A DNA stretch of 64,000 nt from Chloroflexi bacterium GWB2_54_36 (lineage in GTDB: Bacteria; Chloroflexota; Anaerolineae; Anaerolineales; Anaerolineaceae): the NCBI GenBank assembly GCA_001796355.1, contig MGMG01000090.1:16092-80091 (forward strand), in the 5' to 3' direction. Below are positions 41,173 to 49,674 of the stretch, piece by piece; positions within the stretch are counted from its first letter, which is position 1; each line of letters starts with the position of its first letter. The notes beneath the pieces are model-generated. The model searched no databases and was not told where the DNA came from. It was given only the letters and a program-made list of their open reading frames with translations. The translations under genes and the position numbers were made by a program.

Positions 41173-42238
41173 TCGACACCTCCTTCTTTGCGCGCCAGTA
41201 TTTGAGTGCATAAAGGTCGAAACCCGGTATCAACCAGCGGAATTCGCGCAGTCCCATAATGCCGCGCGGCCGGAAAATCATCAGCAGCACCAGCATCAAC
41301 GGCATCAGCACCATGCGCCACATGCCAAACGGTCGCAGGACCTCCAGCAAAACGGTGTACACGGTGGCACCGAGGATCGACCCGGTGATCGAACCGATCC
41401 CGCCCAGATAAACCATGATGAGCACGTCGGTGGATTTGATAATGTCGAACACTTTGGGACTGATGAATTGCAAAACGTGGGCAAACAGCGCCCCGGCAAC
41501 CCCGGCAAAAAATGAGCTTAGCGTGAACGCCAGTAATTTCACCTGCTTGGTGCTGACGCCCATCAGGTCGCTGGCAATTTCATCTTCACGGATCGATTGC
41601 ACGCCGCGTCCATAATTGGAGTACACAAAGTTGCGGATGACCAGGATTGCCAGGACAGTCCAGAAGAAGGTCCATGGGAGTGTGGTCAACTTTGCGATCC
41701 CCGGGATACCGCGCGGCCCGCCGATGGCTTCGATGTTCTCGATGACCGATTTGACGATCATGTTAAACGCCAGGGTTACGATAGCCAGGTAGTCACCGCG
41801 GGTTTTAAAGGACGGCACCGACACGACCAACCCTACCAGGGCAGCGCCGATTCCGCCTGCCAGAACAACCAGCGGAAAGTAAATTGCTCCTAGGTTGTCA
41901 GGAAGCAATTTGGTGGTGAAAATGGCTGAAACATAAGCCCCCACCGCCATGAAACCGGCATGCCCGACGGAGAACTCGCCCATATAGCCGTTGATCAGAT
42001 TCAAACTGGTGGTTAAGATAATGTTGATCCCGATATAGATTATGACCAGTTGAACATACTCATTAACCAGTCCAAATCTCGGGATCAGGATGGAAAGGAT
42101 AAAGCCAACCGCCAGGACAATCGGGAAGGCTTTGCGGTTGTTTGCGATTCGGTCCCAGCGCATTTTCCAACGCTCGAGCAGCGCATGACCTTTGGACACA
42201 GGGGTAGGTGTGGATGATGGTGTGTTATCCATGTTCAT
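41153..42238 (-). CDS. livM: Branched-chain amino acid ABC transporter permease LivM
   Basis: A 361-residue permease with about eight to ten hydrophobic helices. Family motifs: NLINGYMGEFSVGHAGFMAVGAY (positions 80-102, the LivM signature around GHAGFMA) and the cytosolic EAA-like loop RSIREDEIASDLMGV near 215, where the ATPases dock. A Thr/Pro-rich N-terminus and a charged C-terminus lie outside the membrane. The start is in the livH stop (ATGA). It forms the pore with LivH. Confidence 0.93.
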   Translation of the reverse strand: MNMDNTPSSTPTPVSKGHALLERWKMRWDRIANNRKAFPIVLAVGFILSILIPRFGLVNEYVQLVIIYIGINIILTTSLNLINGYMGEFSVGHAGFMAVGAYVSAIFTTKLLPDNLGAIYFPLVVLAGGIGAALVGLVVSVPSFKTRGDYLAIVTLAFNMIVKSVIENIEAIGGPRGIPGIAKLTTLPWTFFWTVLAILVIRNFVYSNYGRGVQSIREDEIASDLMGVSTKQVKLLAFTLSSFFAGVAGALFAHVLQFISPKVFDIIKSTDVLIMVYLGGIGSITGSILGATVYTVLLEVLRPFGMWRMVLMPLMLVLLMIFRPRGIMGLREFRWLIPGFDLYALKYWRAKKEVSNGTSAS

Positions 42239-43110
42239 ACCTTTTGCGGCCGGGGTTTACCCAGGATACCGTATGGGCGGAAGATCAACAGCACCAGCAG
42301 CAGGGCAAACGCCACAAAGTCGCGGTAGGTGGAAGGCATGAAGGCTGCCACCATGATTTCAACCGTGCCAAGGATGAACCCGCCGATCATTGCGCCGCGG
42401 ATATTGCCGATCCCGCCAACCACCGCGGAGATAAAGGCTTTCCAGCCGATCAGGATGCCCATGTAAGGGTCGATGACCGGAAATGCCAGCGCATACATCG
42501 TACCAGCCGCAGCCCCAAGGCCGGTGCCGAGGGCAAATGTGGCAGATACGATCAGGTTGAGCGGCACGCCCATCAACGGGATAATGGCTTTATCCCACGA
42601 GATTGCCCGCATCGCCATCCCAACCATGGTCTTGCGAACGATCAGGTCTAACATGATCATCATCCCTACCGAAAGCAGGATGATGATAATTTGCAGGGAA
42701 GAAATGGAAACGCCGGCAATATTCCAGGTGGTATTTTGAATGAGCTGGGGGATGTGTTGGGGATAAGGATAAAAAACTAACGTAAAGTTTTCGAGGAAGA
42801 GGCCGACACCCAGCGCAGTAATTACCGCGGAAACCCGCGGAGCATTGCGCAGTGGCCGATAGGCCACCCGCTCGATCAGCACACCCAGCAGCGCCACCCC
42901 GATCATCGAAACCAGCAGGGTGGGGACAAAAGGAAGACCAAAATAAACGGCTGCAATAAAGGTAAAAAATGCGCCCACCATAAAAAGGTCGCCGTGGGCG
43001 AAGTTGATCATCGTCAGAATACCATAAACCATGGTATATCCCAGCGCGATCAACGCATAAATACTACCCAGCTGCAGCGCGTTCAGTGATTGCTGGAAGA
43101 AATAAGTCAT
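42235..43110 (-). CDS. livH: Branched-chain amino acid ABC transporter permease LivH
   Basis: A 291-residue permease with about eight helices. Typical LivH features: LNALQLGSIYALIALGYTMV at 8-27, MINFAHGDLFMVGAF near 33-47, the ATPase-docking loop with VRKTMVGMAMRAIS near 155, and VVGGIGNIRGAMIGGFILG near 236. It starts 76 bases after livK, with a perfect hairpin in that gap. ATG at 43110 with GGCGG upstream. Confidence 0.93.
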   Translation of the reverse strand: MTYFFQQSLNALQLGSIYALIALGYTMVYGILTMINFAHGDLFMVGAFFTFIAAVYFGLPFVPTLLVSMIGVALLGVLIERVAYRPLRNAPRVSAVITALGVGLFLENFTLVFYPYPQHIPQLIQNTTWNIAGVSISSLQIIIILLSVGMMIMLDLIVRKTMVGMAMRAISWDKAIIPLMGVPLNLIVSATFALGTGLGAAAGTMYALAFPVIDPYMGILIGWKAFISAVVGGIGNIRGAMIGGFILGTVEIMVAAFMPSTYRDFVAFALLLVLLIFRPYGILGKPRPQKV

Positions 43111-43135
43111 AAAACCGCCTTTATTTAAAGAAATG

Positions 43136-43170
43136 TGACTCTCTCGCTGTGCGGTACAGCGAGAGAGTCA
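43136..43170. repeat. Perfect hairpin between livK and livH
   Basis: TGACTCTCTCGCTGT (43136-43150) and its exact reverse complement (43156-43170) form a 15-bp stem with a 5-base loop. On the minus strand it follows the livK stop by 16 bases and is followed by only a weak T-rich stretch (TTTCTTTAAAT). It probably protects or partly terminates the livK message so that the binding protein is made in excess over the permeases. Confidence 0.75.
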
Positions 43171-43186
43171 ATAGGTCAGCTTCAGT

Positions 43187-44356
43187 TTACGGAGCCGCGT
43201 TGGCGAACCAGACGAATTTATCGCCTTTAACCTGCAAAATCACTGCGCTCTTAACCGGATCGCCGGAGCCGGCCTCAAAAGCCATATTGCCAGTGACACC
43301 TTCGTAATTGGTGATCATCGCCATACCGGCGCGGACTGATTCGCGGTCCACTTTACCGGCGGATTTCAACGCATTCCACAACAACCCAAAGGAATCATAC
43401 GTCAGGGCTGCTACGTCATCCGGGGTGTTGCCATAGGCGGCTTTGTAGGCATCGATGAATTTGGTGGCAACGGGGGTGGCAGCATCGGCAGCATAGTGGG
43501 TGCTAAAATAGTAGCCTTCGCACTCAGTGCCGCACAGTGTGATCAATTCAGCGCTGCCCCACGAGTCTGAGCCAAGGAACGGGACGGTGATGCCCAGGCG
43601 GTGCGCCTGCTGGATCTGCAGCGGGACTTCGCTATAGTAGTTGGGCAGGAAAATCACGTCCGGTGCAGCTTCCTTGATCTTGGTTAGCTGAGCCGAGAAG
43701 TCTTTGTCGCCAGTGGTGTAGGTTTCAAAGGCTACAACGGTGCCGCCGCTCTCTTCGAAGGTTGCCTTAAAGTATTCGGCAATGCCCTTGTTGTAATCCG
43801 AAGCCACGTCATACAGGACAGCGGCATTTTTAGCGCCCAGGTTGTCCAAAGCAAATTTAGCTACCACACGCCCCTGGAACGGGTCGATGAAGGCGGCACG
43901 GAAGACATATTGCTTGGGTTCCGTGGTATCGCCCTTGAGGGTTGTCTTGGGGTTGGTTGACCACGGGCTGATCAGCACGACCTTCGAGCTTTCAGCAATT
44001 TCCGAAGCGGGAATGGCATAGCGGCTGGCATTGGGACCGACAATGGCAACCACATTTTGCTGCGTGATCAATTTCGATGCAGCCGAAGCAGACTGATCGG
44101 CCTTACCGGCATTGTCTTCGACGAAAAGTTCAATCTTATAGGTTTTACCGCCGACCTCAAGGCCGCCGGCGTCATTGATTTCTTTAACCGCCAGTTCAGC
44201 CGCATTCTTGCTGGAAGCGCCGACCGCCGGGATATCCCCGGTCAGTTCAGCGATTACTCCAATTTTGATGACATCACCCCCGGCGCCTGTGCCGCAGGCT
44301 GCCAGGAGCATGCTGGCAATAAACAAGACTACAAAAATCAGAGTACCCTTTCTCAT
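43187..44356 (-). CDS. livK: Branched-chain amino acid ABC transporter binding protein
   Basis: A 389-residue lipoprotein (lipobox LLAAC, Cys21) with the periplasmic binding protein fold of the LivJ/LivK (family 4) type: VIKIGVIAELTGDIPAVG near 30-47, the SAASKLITQQNVVAIVGPNA region (about 90-110) and VFRAAFIDPFQGRVVAKF near 150. As in this family it would deliver amino acids or related small molecules to LivHM. First gene of the operon; ligand not determinable from sequence. Confidence 0.9.
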   Translation of the reverse strand: MRKGTLIFVVLFIASMLLAACGTGAGGDVIKIGVIAELTGDIPAVGASSKNAAELAVKEINDAGGLEVGGKTYKIELFVEDNAGKADQSASAASKLITQQNVVAIVGPNASRYAIPASEIAESSKVVLISPWSTNPKTTLKGDTTEPKQYVFRAAFIDPFQGRVVAKFALDNLGAKNAAVLYDVASDYNKGIAEYFKATFEESGGTVVAFETYTTGDKDFSAQLTKIKEAAPDVIFLPNYYSEVPLQIQQAHRLGITVPFLGSDSWGSAELITLCGTECEGYYFSTHYAADAATPVATKFIDAYKAAYGNTPDDVAALTYDSFGLLWNALKSAGKVDRESVRAGMAMITNYEGVTGNMAFEAGSGDPVKSAVILQVKGDKFVWFANAAP

Positions 44357-44905
44357 TATATTCTCCTCTTTTGTATGTTACTCACGATTTGCCTCCAATG
44401 GCTGCGTAAACCTGATTTTGATTGGGCCCACCTCCATGTTGTGAACTCTGTTTCCGTCCCTGCAGGACGGTGAGTTTTACGGGCAACCTTTATGGAAACG
44501 CAAAAGAAGCGTCTGGCAGTTTATCAAACTGAGACTCTTCACCCGTACAAAATGAAAAAAAACTTCCGATAAGGGAACGGGAACTCGAAATACCGTACTT
44601 GTTTTCAAATTACAATCCTGCTAGTCACCTGGTCGATTGATGCAGTATTGTGAGTGACGGCAGCCAACTAAAATCATCCAAGGTGGATGGCTACCTCGAA
44701 ACAACAGGTATTCAATTTATAAAGTTGAGGGTTATAGGGAATGATCCGGTGGAGATGCTCACCGCAGTATACTTGCTGGATGATCAACTTAAATCCAGCA
44801 TTAAAATACTATAGCATGGAATGACCATATTACAAGTTCAGCACCATCACTTTTTTTCCAAATATTAATCACATTATCGATCCTATTTGTGAAATACTTA
44901 ACAAA
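44357..44905. other. Gene-free stretch upstream of livK
   Basis: 549 bases between the livK start and the convergent-facing end of the LuxR-Kelch gene. I see no credible reading frame. CCGTCC and AGGACGG around 44456-44472 form a small hairpin. The rest is moderately AT-rich without a clear repeat. The livK promoter must lie here on the minus strand but no consensus pair is evident; GAGGAG before the livK ATG is visible. Confidence 0.5.
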
Positions 44906-46219
44906 TCAACGGCTAATTGCCGGAATGAGCACGGTATAGATTGCCTGAAATGCCAAATGTTGCGACTGCGCTGTTCCAGCAATGTCGCCGCCAAAAAAGT
45001 GAATATGGTTACCAATCGCTACCACTCCCGGTTGAGCGCCAATCGCCACAGGCGGCAGGTCCAACCTTTCCCATTGATCTGTATTTTCATCGTAACGCAA
45101 TATGGGCAACCTGGCCTTCTCCTGATCAAAACTTCCCCCAACCAGGTACAAGTTTTCCGCCAATGCAACCAGATTGATCCAATCGCGATTTTCCAACAGC
45201 CCGGCCCGTGATTCCCAGGCAACTTCACCGGCAGATTCACGCTGCGGGTAATACGCCAGCAGGTCGGTTAATCGTCCTAGTTGATTGACACCCCCGGCCA
45301 GCATGATCTTGGCGCCAAGAACGGCAGCGGAACCATAAGCCCGCGGCGTGTCCATGGGTTGGCGTTCCTGCCAGGCATTCTCTCCCAGGTCATAAACAAA
45401 TACCCGGTCCGAATAGTTGGCTCCGTCCCAGCCGCCAAATACGTACAACTGTCCTTCGAAGGATGCCAGGGCATACCCAGTCAAAGCGATCGGCATGGGT
45501 TCAGCCTGTTTCCACCGGTCGGAACGCGGGTCGTACACTTCCAGCAGCGCGGTTGGTTTGCCATCTACTCCAAGGCCGCCTGGAATGTAGATCTTTTCAC
45601 CAAGGAGCGCCGCTCCTGCATCGCTGACCGGGGTGGGCTTGGTAGATTTTTCCTGCCACTCGTCATTGTCGACCTGATACGCGCTGACCATGCCGCTGAT
45701 TTGACCATCGCGCTGCCCGCCAAACAAAAAAACGGTCCCCTCATAGCTGGCAACTGCCATACCAAAACCGCTCACCGGCAAGGCTTGATGGAAACTCCAA
45801 CGGGACAGCGGCGTTGGGACGGGTGGCGTGACCGCCGCGGAAGGGTTGGTGGGTGGCCGAACGGCTAAAATAAACAGCAGCACAATCAGACTCAAGGCGG
45901 CGCCAATCAGCAGATACCGCCACAGAGGTCGGATTCGCGGGTTTGGTTGGAGGGAAAGGGCGCCTTCTGGAGAAGTTTCTCCGTATTCAGTTGTTCGATT
46001 TTCGCTGCCGGAATTGACTAACCCGATCCGCATGGCATACAGGGTCGCCTCGGTGCGCGAGACGACTTCGATTTTCGCAAAAATATTGCGCAGGTGTACC
46101 TTAACCGTGTTAGGACTGATTACCAGCCGGGTGGCTATTTCTTTGTTGCTGGCCCCGGTGGCAACAAGCTTCAATATTTCTAATTCGCGTTCACTCAATC
46201 CGTTTTCTACAACCATCAT
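44906..46219 (-). CDS. Membrane-tethered LuxR-type regulator with extracellular Kelch propeller
   Basis: A 437-residue one-component regulator. Residues about 5-66 form a LuxR/GerE HTH (LSERELEILKLVATGASNK, then VISPNTVKVHLRNIFAKI); there is no receiver domain. A single membrane helix follows a linker (about 90-115, LIGAALSLIVLLFILAV). The outside part (about 135-437) has five or six Kelch repeats (for example FLFGGQRDGQ, YIPGGLGVDG, YVFGGWDGANYS, MLAGGVNQLG, YLVGGSFDQE). I choose the ATG at 46219 because AGGGTG precedes it; longer versions have no coding-like extension. Likely a ToxR-style sensor that transmits a surface signal to DNA; ligand and targets unknown. Confidence 0.82.
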   Translation of the reverse strand: MMVVENGLSERELEILKLVATGASNKEIATRLVISPNTVKVHLRNIFAKIEVVSRTEATLYAMRIGLVNSGSENRTTEYGETSPEGALSLQPNPRIRPLWRYLLIGAALSLIVLLFILAVRPPTNPSAAVTPPVPTPLSRWSFHQALPVSGFGMAVASYEGTVFLFGGQRDGQISGMVSAYQVDNDEWQEKSTKPTPVSDAGAALLGEKIYIPGGLGVDGKPTALLEVYDPRSDRWKQAEPMPIALTGYALASFEGQLYVFGGWDGANYSDRVFVYDLGENAWQERQPMDTPRAYGSAAVLGAKIMLAGGVNQLGRLTDLLAYYPQRESAGEVAWESRAGLLENRDWINLVALAENLYLVGGSFDQEKARLPILRYDENTDQWERLDLPPVAIGAQPGVVAIGNHIHFFGGDIAGTAQSQHLAFQAIYTVLIPAISR

Positions 46220-46441
46220 CACCCTGAATCGAATTTCGGATGTCCGCCCCCTCACGACCGGGAAGCCGCGGGTACATCCCGCGGCGCGGTGGTCAGGTAA
46301 ATTATATACCATACAGCCCTGCACGTTTCGTGCTTGGCATTTATTAGCTGCGGCATAGGTATTTCCACACAAGAAGCGGAACGTCCAGCAACAGCCTGCT
46401 CTAACGGTTTCATGATGAGAAATTGGAATAGTTCGTGGAGA

Positions 46442-46466
46442 TGGGGCAAGGTCTCCTGACCTGCCC
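46442..46466. repeat. Third copy of the GGGGCAAGGTC palindrome
   Basis: GGGGCAAGGTCTCC and GACCTGCCCC (nearly the same arms as the hipBA-flanking repeats) stand next to each other, so the stem forms directly; the 20-odd bases found between them in the hipBA copies are missing. It lies in the untranslated leader of the LuxR-Kelch gene. Confidence 0.8.
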
Positions 46467-46556
46467 CACACAGCAGGTGTAATCGCTTTCAACACCTCTA
46501 CGAGGGTAAAAAGCAGCCAAAGCAAACCGAAAATCACTTTAAACTGGCTTTTCTCT

Positions 46557-46586
46557 ATATTATCGATCTTGTTCAAACATTGTCAA
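46557..46586 (-). promoter_or_regulatory. Promoter of the LuxR-Kelch gene
   Basis: Minus-strand TTGACA (46581-46586), 18 bases, TAATAT (46557-46562), giving an untranslated leader of about 330 bases before the ATG at 46219. Confidence 0.55.
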
Positions 46587-46961
46587 TGCATTGCAGTTTG
46601 CCTGACAAGCCGGTAAAAAAGGGTAAAAGAGAAGTCTGTAACTTGCAAACCGCTTTCATTCACTATAAACTTTGATTGTTGAGATCGGCAGGCCGAAGAG
46701 AACATCTAAAACTGCCGCATTGCTAGGGGCTCTATCACACCACTTTACCCACACCCTGTTTTCTACATTTCCATAGGTTGATCCAGAAGGATATCCCATC
46801 CAACTCCCATCGTCGATATTTCGCTCGTTTGGTGAAATCTTTCACGATTGGAAATCCATTTTGCAAAGGGAGGTGATGTAGTACCAAAAAACGTGCTTTT
46901 GTAAGGTGCTCGACCGTAGTATATCCATTAACCCCGTTTCAAATTGAATTAGGAGGAGCAA

Positions 46962-48053
46962 ATGAAGTACGTAAAGCTGTTCCTGATCACCATCCTGGTG
47001 ATCGTGTTCGCTGCACAATGCACCCCGGCCGCTGAAACTCCAACCGCCGAAGCCCCGGTCGCTGCTGCCCCGACTGCTGTAGCCCCGGCCGCTGCGGCTC
47101 CGACCGCTGAGGTTGCCGCCCCCGCAGTAACAGAGCCCGAACTGCCTCTGTTCTATGGCGCCTACGCAACCCCCATCGAAGAGCCCTGGGACGGCGTAAT
47201 CCATGCCGCCCTGCAGCAAGCTGCCGCTGATGGCAAAATTCGCTACGAATTCACCGACGATATCGGCTACGCTGGCGATATGGAACGTGTTCTGCGCGAG
47301 ATCGCCGAAAACCAGAAACCCGCAGCCATCCTTGGCGATGCCTTCGGCAACGAAGAGGCTGTTCGCCGTGTAGCGGTCGAATATCCTGAAATTGCCTTTG
47401 CCTTTGGCTCCGGCCTTGGCCCGGCAGAACCCAACATGGCTGTCTTCGACAACTGGATTCATGAGCCTGGTTACCTCTCCGGCATGATCGCTGGCGGCGT
47501 TACCCAGTCTGGTGTTATCGGTGTCGTTGGCGGTTACCCGGTTCCCGAAGTTAACCGCATCGTCAACGCTTTCATTGACGGCGCAAAATCCGTCAACCCC
47601 GAAGCCAAGGTCATCGTCACCTTCATCAACAGCTGGTTCGATCCGGCTGCTGCCAAGGAAGCTGCCCTGGCCCAGGTTGATGCTGGCGCCGACGTGCTCT
47701 TTGCCGAACGCTTCGGCGTCATCGATGCCGCTGTTGAAAAAGGTCTGTTTGCCTTTGGCAACATGAGTGACCAGAACGCACTGGGTCCCGAAACGGTCAT
47801 CACCGGTCCCGTCTGGAACATGGCCCCAACTGTCGATTACTTGATTGCCCAGGTTAATGCCGGCACATTCACCGGAATGGACCTGAAAGACTTCTCGATG
47901 GTTGGAAAGGGCGGCGCATATCTCGCCGATTTCCACGGCATGGATGCCAAGATCCCGGCTGAACTCCTGGCCAAGGTCAAGGAAACCGAGCAGCAGATTA
48001 AAGACGGCTTGTTCCGCGTCGACATCAAAGAAGAACCCCCGGTATCCGATTAA
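46962..48053 (+). CDS. bmpA: BMP-family nucleoside-binding lipoprotein
   Basis: A 363-residue lipoprotein (lipobox FAAQC, Cys20). After an Ala/Pro/Thr/Glu-rich linker (about 25-60) it has the BMP/Med fold: DNWIHEPGYLSGMIAGG near 152-168, VIGVVGGYPVPEVNRIVNAF near 174-193 and VLFAERFGVIDAAVEKG near 235. Such proteins bind purine nucleosides and feed a double-ATPase importer. GGAGGAG precedes the ATG. A perfect 15-bp hairpin follows the gene before the ATPase. Gene symbol indicates the family. Confidence 0.88.
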   Translation: MKYVKLFLITILVIVFAAQCTPAAETPTAEAPVAAAPTAVAPAAAAPTAEVAAPAVTEPELPLFYGAYATPIEEPWDGVIHAALQQAAADGKIRYEFTDDIGYAGDMERVLREIAENQKPAAILGDAFGNEEAVRRVAVEYPEIAFAFGSGLGPAEPNMAVFDNWIHEPGYLSGMIAGGVTQSGVIGVVGGYPVPEVNRIVNAFIDGAKSVNPEAKVIVTFINSWFDPAAAKEAALAQVDAGADVLFAERFGVIDAAVEKGLFAFGNMSDQNALGPETVITGPVWNMAPTVDYLIAQVNAGTFTGMDLKDFSMVGKGGAYLADFHGMDAKIPAELLAKVKETEQQIKDGLFRVDIKEEPPVSD

Positions 48054-48126
48054 TTTGAAAACTCCACCTGTCTTGTTTCTTTGAGCGGGTGGATTTTTCT
48101 GGGGCAACATACTACCCTAAAAAACG

Positions 48127-48160
48127 GTTTTCCTCCTCCAGACAACTGGAGGAGGAAAAC
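48127..48160. repeat. Perfect hairpin between bmpA and the ATPase gene
   Basis: GTTTTCCTCCTCCAG (48127-48141) and its exact reverse complement (48146-48160) form a 15-bp stem with an ACAA loop, 74 bases after the bmpA stop and 13 bases before the ATPase ATG. A T-run is absent, so partial termination or 3'-end stabilisation of the bmpA message is likely, in parallel with the livK hairpin. Confidence 0.75.
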
Positions 48161-48173
48161 TCCTGGAGAAAAG

Positions 48174-49670
48174 ATGTACATTGTAGATATGCTCGGGATC
48201 ACCAAAACTTTTGGTGAACTGGTTGCCAACGACAATGTGGATTTCCAGTTACGCAAAGGCGAAATTCATGCGCTGCTCGGTGAGAACGGCGCGGGCAAGA
48301 CAACCCTTATGCGCATCCTCTACGGTCTCTACCGACCTGATACGGGTATCATCAAAGTCGCAGAGCAGCCCGTTGAAATTCACTCCCCCAAGGATGCCAT
48401 CGCCAACGGAATTGGCATGGTTACCCAACATTTCGCTCTGGTTCCGCCCTTATCCGTGGCAGAGAATATCGTTCTCGGAAATACAGATGGTTTCGTTGTC
48501 AATCGGGCTGCCATGGAAGCAAAAGTTGCGGCAGCAGCCGATCGTTTTGGAATCGTAATCGACCCGAAATCATTGGTGCGGCATCTGGCAGTAGGTCAGC
48601 GCCAACGCGTCGAAATTTTGAAAGCGTTGTATCGAAACGCCCGTGTGCTAATTCTGGATGAGCCAACTGCAGTGCTGGTTCCGCAAGAAGTGGACGCACT
48701 GTTCGAAACCTTAAACCGGTTGAAAGCGGATGGATTATCGGTCATTTTTATTAGCCATAAACTGCATGAAGTGACCCAGATTACCGATCGGGTTACAGTA
48801 CTGCGGGATGGAAAATTAATCGGCACAGTGGACACCAAAGACATGAGTCAGAGCCAGCTAGCTGCCATGATGGTTGGCCGTGAGACCTTTGGCGTAACCC
48901 GTAAAGATGAACAACACGAGCAGCAGCCGGTCACGTTGCGCATCGATAATTTATGCGCAAAAAATGATCAGGGTATGCCTGCCCTAACCAACGTCTGTTT
49001 GGAGGTCAAAGCCGGCGAGATTTTAGGAATTGCCGGCGTCGGTGGAAACGGCCAAAAAGAATTGGCCGAATCACTTTGCGGCGTCCGTGATTGCGCCAGC
49101 GGCAGTATCCAACTGGCAGGCAAGGAACTGATTGGCAAAACACCGGCTGGATTTACCCAGGCAGGCGTGGGCCGTATTCCAGAAGATCGCCATGAAGGCA
49201 TGGTCGGCGATTTAACGGTTACCGAGAACCTGGCACTGGAACATCTCAATGAATATACCCGCAGCGGGGTTCTCGACCATAAAGCCATCCGTACCCGCGC
49301 AGAAGAACTCATTCACCAATTCCAGATCAAGGCCCGACCGAACGATCCCGTCCGAACGCTGTCCGGTGGAAATATGCAGAAAGTCCTTTTGGCGCGCGTT
49401 CTTTCGCGGAATCCCAAGGCAGTTATTGTCCCGCAGCCAACCCGCGGCCTGGATGTAGGCGCAACGGATTACGTCCGCCAGCAACTGCTGGAGCAACGCG
49501 ATCGCGGGGCGGCGATTTTGCTCATTTCGGAAGATTTGGATGAAATTCTGGCGCTATCCGATCGCATCGCCGTTATTTATGAGGGTGAAATCGTCGGAAT
49601 CCTACCAGCCGGCGAAGCAACCCCTGAACGACTGGGCCTATTGATGTCCGGCGCAGTCAAGGAGCATTAA
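48174..49670 (+). CDS. Nucleoside ABC importer, duplicated ATPase
   Basis: A 498-residue protein with two ATPase domains, as in RbsA and the BMP-linked YufO/NupB proteins. First domain: Walker A GENGAGKTTLM near 37, signature-like LAVGQRQRVEILKALY near 142, Walker B VLILDEPTAVLVP near 160. Second domain: P-loop-like GVGGNGQKELAESL near 285, signature LSGGNMQKVLLARVLSR near 395 and Walker B-like AVIVPQPTRGLDVG near 415 (with Gln in place of the Glu). Only one site is expected to hydrolyse. GGAG precedes the ATG at 48174. Followed by two permeases. Confidence 0.9.
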   Translation: MYIVDMLGITKTFGELVANDNVDFQLRKGEIHALLGENGAGKTTLMRILYGLYRPDTGIIKVAEQPVEIHSPKDAIANGIGMVTQHFALVPPLSVAENIVLGNTDGFVVNRAAMEAKVAAAADRFGIVIDPKSLVRHLAVGQRQRVEILKALYRNARVLILDEPTAVLVPQEVDALFETLNRLKADGLSVIFISHKLHEVTQITDRVTVLRDGKLIGTVDTKDMSQSQLAAMMVGRETFGVTRKDEQHEQQPVTLRIDNLCAKNDQGMPALTNVCLEVKAGEILGIAGVGGNGQKELAESLCGVRDCASGSIQLAGKELIGKTPAGFTQAGVGRIPEDRHEGMVGDLTVTENLALEHLNEYTRSGVLDHKAIRTRAEELIHQFQIKARPNDPVRTLSGGNMQKVLLARVLSRNPKAVIVPQPTRGLDVGATDYVRQQLLEQRDRGAAILLISEDLDEILALSDRIAVIYEGEIVGILPAGEATPERLGLLMSGAVKEH

Positions 49671-49674
49671 CGGC

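Larger units (their letters stand above)
46220..46961. other. Intergenic region between the divergent Kelch regulator and BMP operon
   Basis: About 740 bases. It holds the minus-strand promoter at 46557-46586, a long untranslated leader with the repeat at 46442-46466, and, closer to bmpA, a strong ribosome-site-like sequence (AAAGGGAGGTGATG, about 46866-46878) directly followed by TAG. No other gene is credible. No purine riboswitch was recognised. GGAGGAG precedes the bmpA ATG. Confidence 0.5.

Noticed and set aside
46577-46961. Purine riboswitch upstream of the nucleoside importer
   Set aside because: The conserved loop sequences and three-way junction pattern of purine riboswitches are not visible.
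46842-48110. Long minus-strand open frame of about 420 codons over bmpA
   Set aside because: It is the antisense shadow of a convincing lipoprotein gene with lipobox and BMP motifs; the antisense protein is of low-complexity composition and has no ribosome site.
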